Program-made: the position numbers and the translations under genes
Part shown: positions 63,129 through 64,000 of the stretch, piece by piece
How the letters are laid out: every line of letters begins with the position of its first letter
Numbering within the stretch: position 1 is the first letter of the stretch
The notes under the pieces: model-generated
The model's input: only the letters and a program-made list of their open reading frames with translations
Databases searched by the model: none
What the model was told of the DNA's origin: nothing
From: Pseudomonas marginalis
GTDB taxonomy: Bacteria; Pseudomonadota; Gammaproteobacteria; Pseudomonadales; Pseudomonadaceae
Direction: 5' to 3'
Length of the DNA: 64,000 nucleotides
NCBI RefSeq assembly: GCF_900105325.1
Contig: NZ_FNSU01000003.1
Location: 2,480,001 to 2,544,000 of the forward strand

Positions 63129-63430
63129 TTGATGTCGAACAATTTGTCGAAGTTGGAGATGGCGAGGATCTTGCGCACATCGGAGTTGGTGTTGATCACC
63201 TGGACCTCCGACTCCTCGCCGCCGGCATGGTCCCTCAACAGCAGGAGCATGCCCAGGGCCGAACTGTCCATATAAGTGGTTTCCTTCAGATCGACCACAT
63301 ACGACTCAGGCACCTTGTAGAAACGCTCGTAAGCCTCACGAAACGCCTGGTGGCTGCTGAAATCGAACCGACCCTTGATTGCGATCGTCAACTTCTTCCC
63401 GTCCAGGGATACTTCTGACTCGATTGACAT
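63125..63430 (-). CDS. STAS anti-sigma-factor antagonist (HsbA-like)
   Basis: 101 residues, a single STAS domain: ITIKGRFDFSSHQAF-like start and TTYMDSSALGMLLLL with candidate phospho-Ser56/57. It should be the substrate of the downstream kinase/phosphatase and bind a partner when unphosphorylated. The partner is probably FlgM or a diguanylate cyclase by analogy with HsbA. Lies between fliJ and the regulator gene. Confidence 0.9.
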   Translation of the reverse strand: MSIESEVSLDGKKLTIAIKGRFDFSSHQAFREAYERFYKVPESYVVDLKETTYMDSSALGMLLLLRDHAGGEESEVQVINTNSDVRKILAISNFDKLFDIN

Positions 63431-63525
63431 GCGACTGCTTCCTTGTCATAGGCATAGACACAAGGTGTAGCAGGCGAATGGGATACCAGCAACACGACAG
63501 ACCAAATGTGGCAGGCGGGCAACCG

Positions 63526-63975
63526 TCAGTATTGTGATTGGCGCGGCAGGCGCTGGGACAATTCGTCGAGCAATTTCTGCTCGCGCTTGTCTTCCAATGC
63601 CCGCGCTTCGTCGATGTAGCGCTGCACCAGTTTGCGCAGGCCCTCGACGCGGGCGAAGGCTTGCTGCCAGCTCTCGCGGGCCTTGTCGAGGTTGTTCTGG
63701 TGCCAGGCCAGGCTTTGGCGCTGCTGGCCGACGGCCGTCTCGAGCTGATTGAGAAAGCCCTGGTAACCCATCAGCCATTGCCCCGACACACCTTGCGTGC
63801 CGCGTTCGATCCATTGCTGCTGGTACTCGCCACGAAAGCGCTCCAGGTCGCCCAGCTTGCTTTCCGCCAAACGCACCTGGCCCTGGAAATACCCCAGGCG
63901 CTGGACCGCGGTTTTCTCGGCTTTTTCGGCCATGTCGACCACCGGGGCCAGGCGCGCAGCGCGGCTGTTGGCCAT
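63526..63975 (-). CDS. fliJ: Flagellar export chaperone FliJ
   Basis: 149 residues forming an antiparallel coiled coil rich in Arg, Gln and Leu (AEKAEKTAVQRLGYFQGQVRLAES). FliJ sits in the FliI ATPase ring as a stalk and links it to FlhA. It starts 3 nt after the fliI stop. Its end is followed by about 95 bp before the STAS gene. Confidence 0.92.
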   Translation of the reverse strand: MANSRAARLAPVVDMAEKAEKTAVQRLGYFQGQVRLAESKLGDLERFRGEYQQQWIERGTQGVSGQWLMGYQGFLNQLETAVGQQRQSLAWHQNNLDKARESWQQAFARVEGLRKLVQRYIDEARALEDKREQKLLDELSQRLPRQSQY

Positions 63976-63978
63976 GGC

Positions 63979-64000
63979 TTAGCCGCCCGGCGCAGGGGCG
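63979..64000 (-). CDS. fliI: C-terminal end of flagellar ATPase FliI (cut by window edge)
   Basis: Only the last six codons (APAPGG) and TAA are in the window, 3 nt before fliJ. The assignment rests on the conserved fliI-fliJ order, not on sequence. Confidence 0.5.

Overview
The window reads as chromosome from a fluorescent Pseudomonas (P. fluorescens group). The evidence is a complete pvdS-pvdG-pvdL pyoverdine start locus, a lateral atu (acyclic terpene utilisation) cluster, the Pseudomonas-type flagellar/chemotaxis gene order, high GC with strong GC3 coding bias, and several REP/REPIN families typical of the group. No rRNA, tRNA, CRISPR, prophage or insertion sequence was seen.

Layout. 1-193: start of an amidase gene cut by the left edge. 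244-5808: a divergent redox-stress locus with a two-component system (dsbS/dsbR type, minus strand) facing a dsbD - TlpA-like - dsbG operon (plus strand); a tandem 11-bp repeat lies in the shared promoter region. 5821-6110: a nested palindromic REP island. 6125-20679: pvdL (4298-residue NRPS with FAAL-T-C-A-T-C-A-T-E-C-A-T) and the thioesterase pvdG on the minus strand, with divergent pvdS on the plus strand. A Fur box overlaps the pvdS promoter, and a PvdS-type promoter plus an unannotated 17-codon ORF lie ahead of pvdG. 20770-21558: a solute-binding protein. 21652-31352: atuR, then divergent atuABCDE and atuF, with two inverted operator copies between atuR and atuA and an 820-bp repeat island between atuE and atuF. 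31427-33316: DEDD exonuclease, ppnP and MOSC protein. 33356-38904: cheV with a sigma-28 promoter, a small helical unknown, a NarX/NarL-like two-component pair, a YegS-like lipid kinase, a lipoprotein and a decayed gene. 39132-64000: one long minus-strand flagellar and chemotaxis block.

Read in the direction of transcription, the last block is fliI (end only), fliJ, a STAS / REC-phosphatase / HPt signalling trio, fliK, fliL-M-N-O-P-Q-R, flhB, a cold-shock gene, flhA, flhF, fleN, fliA, cheY-Z-A-B, motC, motD, parA, a ParP-like CheW-domain gene, cheW and a DUF2802 gene. It encodes the export gate, C-ring, hook-length control, polar placement (FlhF/FleN), sigma-28, the core chemosensory array and the auxiliary MotCD stator. 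Candidate sigma-54 promoters lie before fliL and flhA.

Most genes belong to well-known families. The least explained items are the small ORF translationally linked to pvdG, the repeated EFExLLD-LHGKG motif in the CheA linker, the large inverted repeat enclosing a hexamer array inside the atu cluster, the cold-shock gene inside the flagellar block, and the remnant near 38.8 kb.
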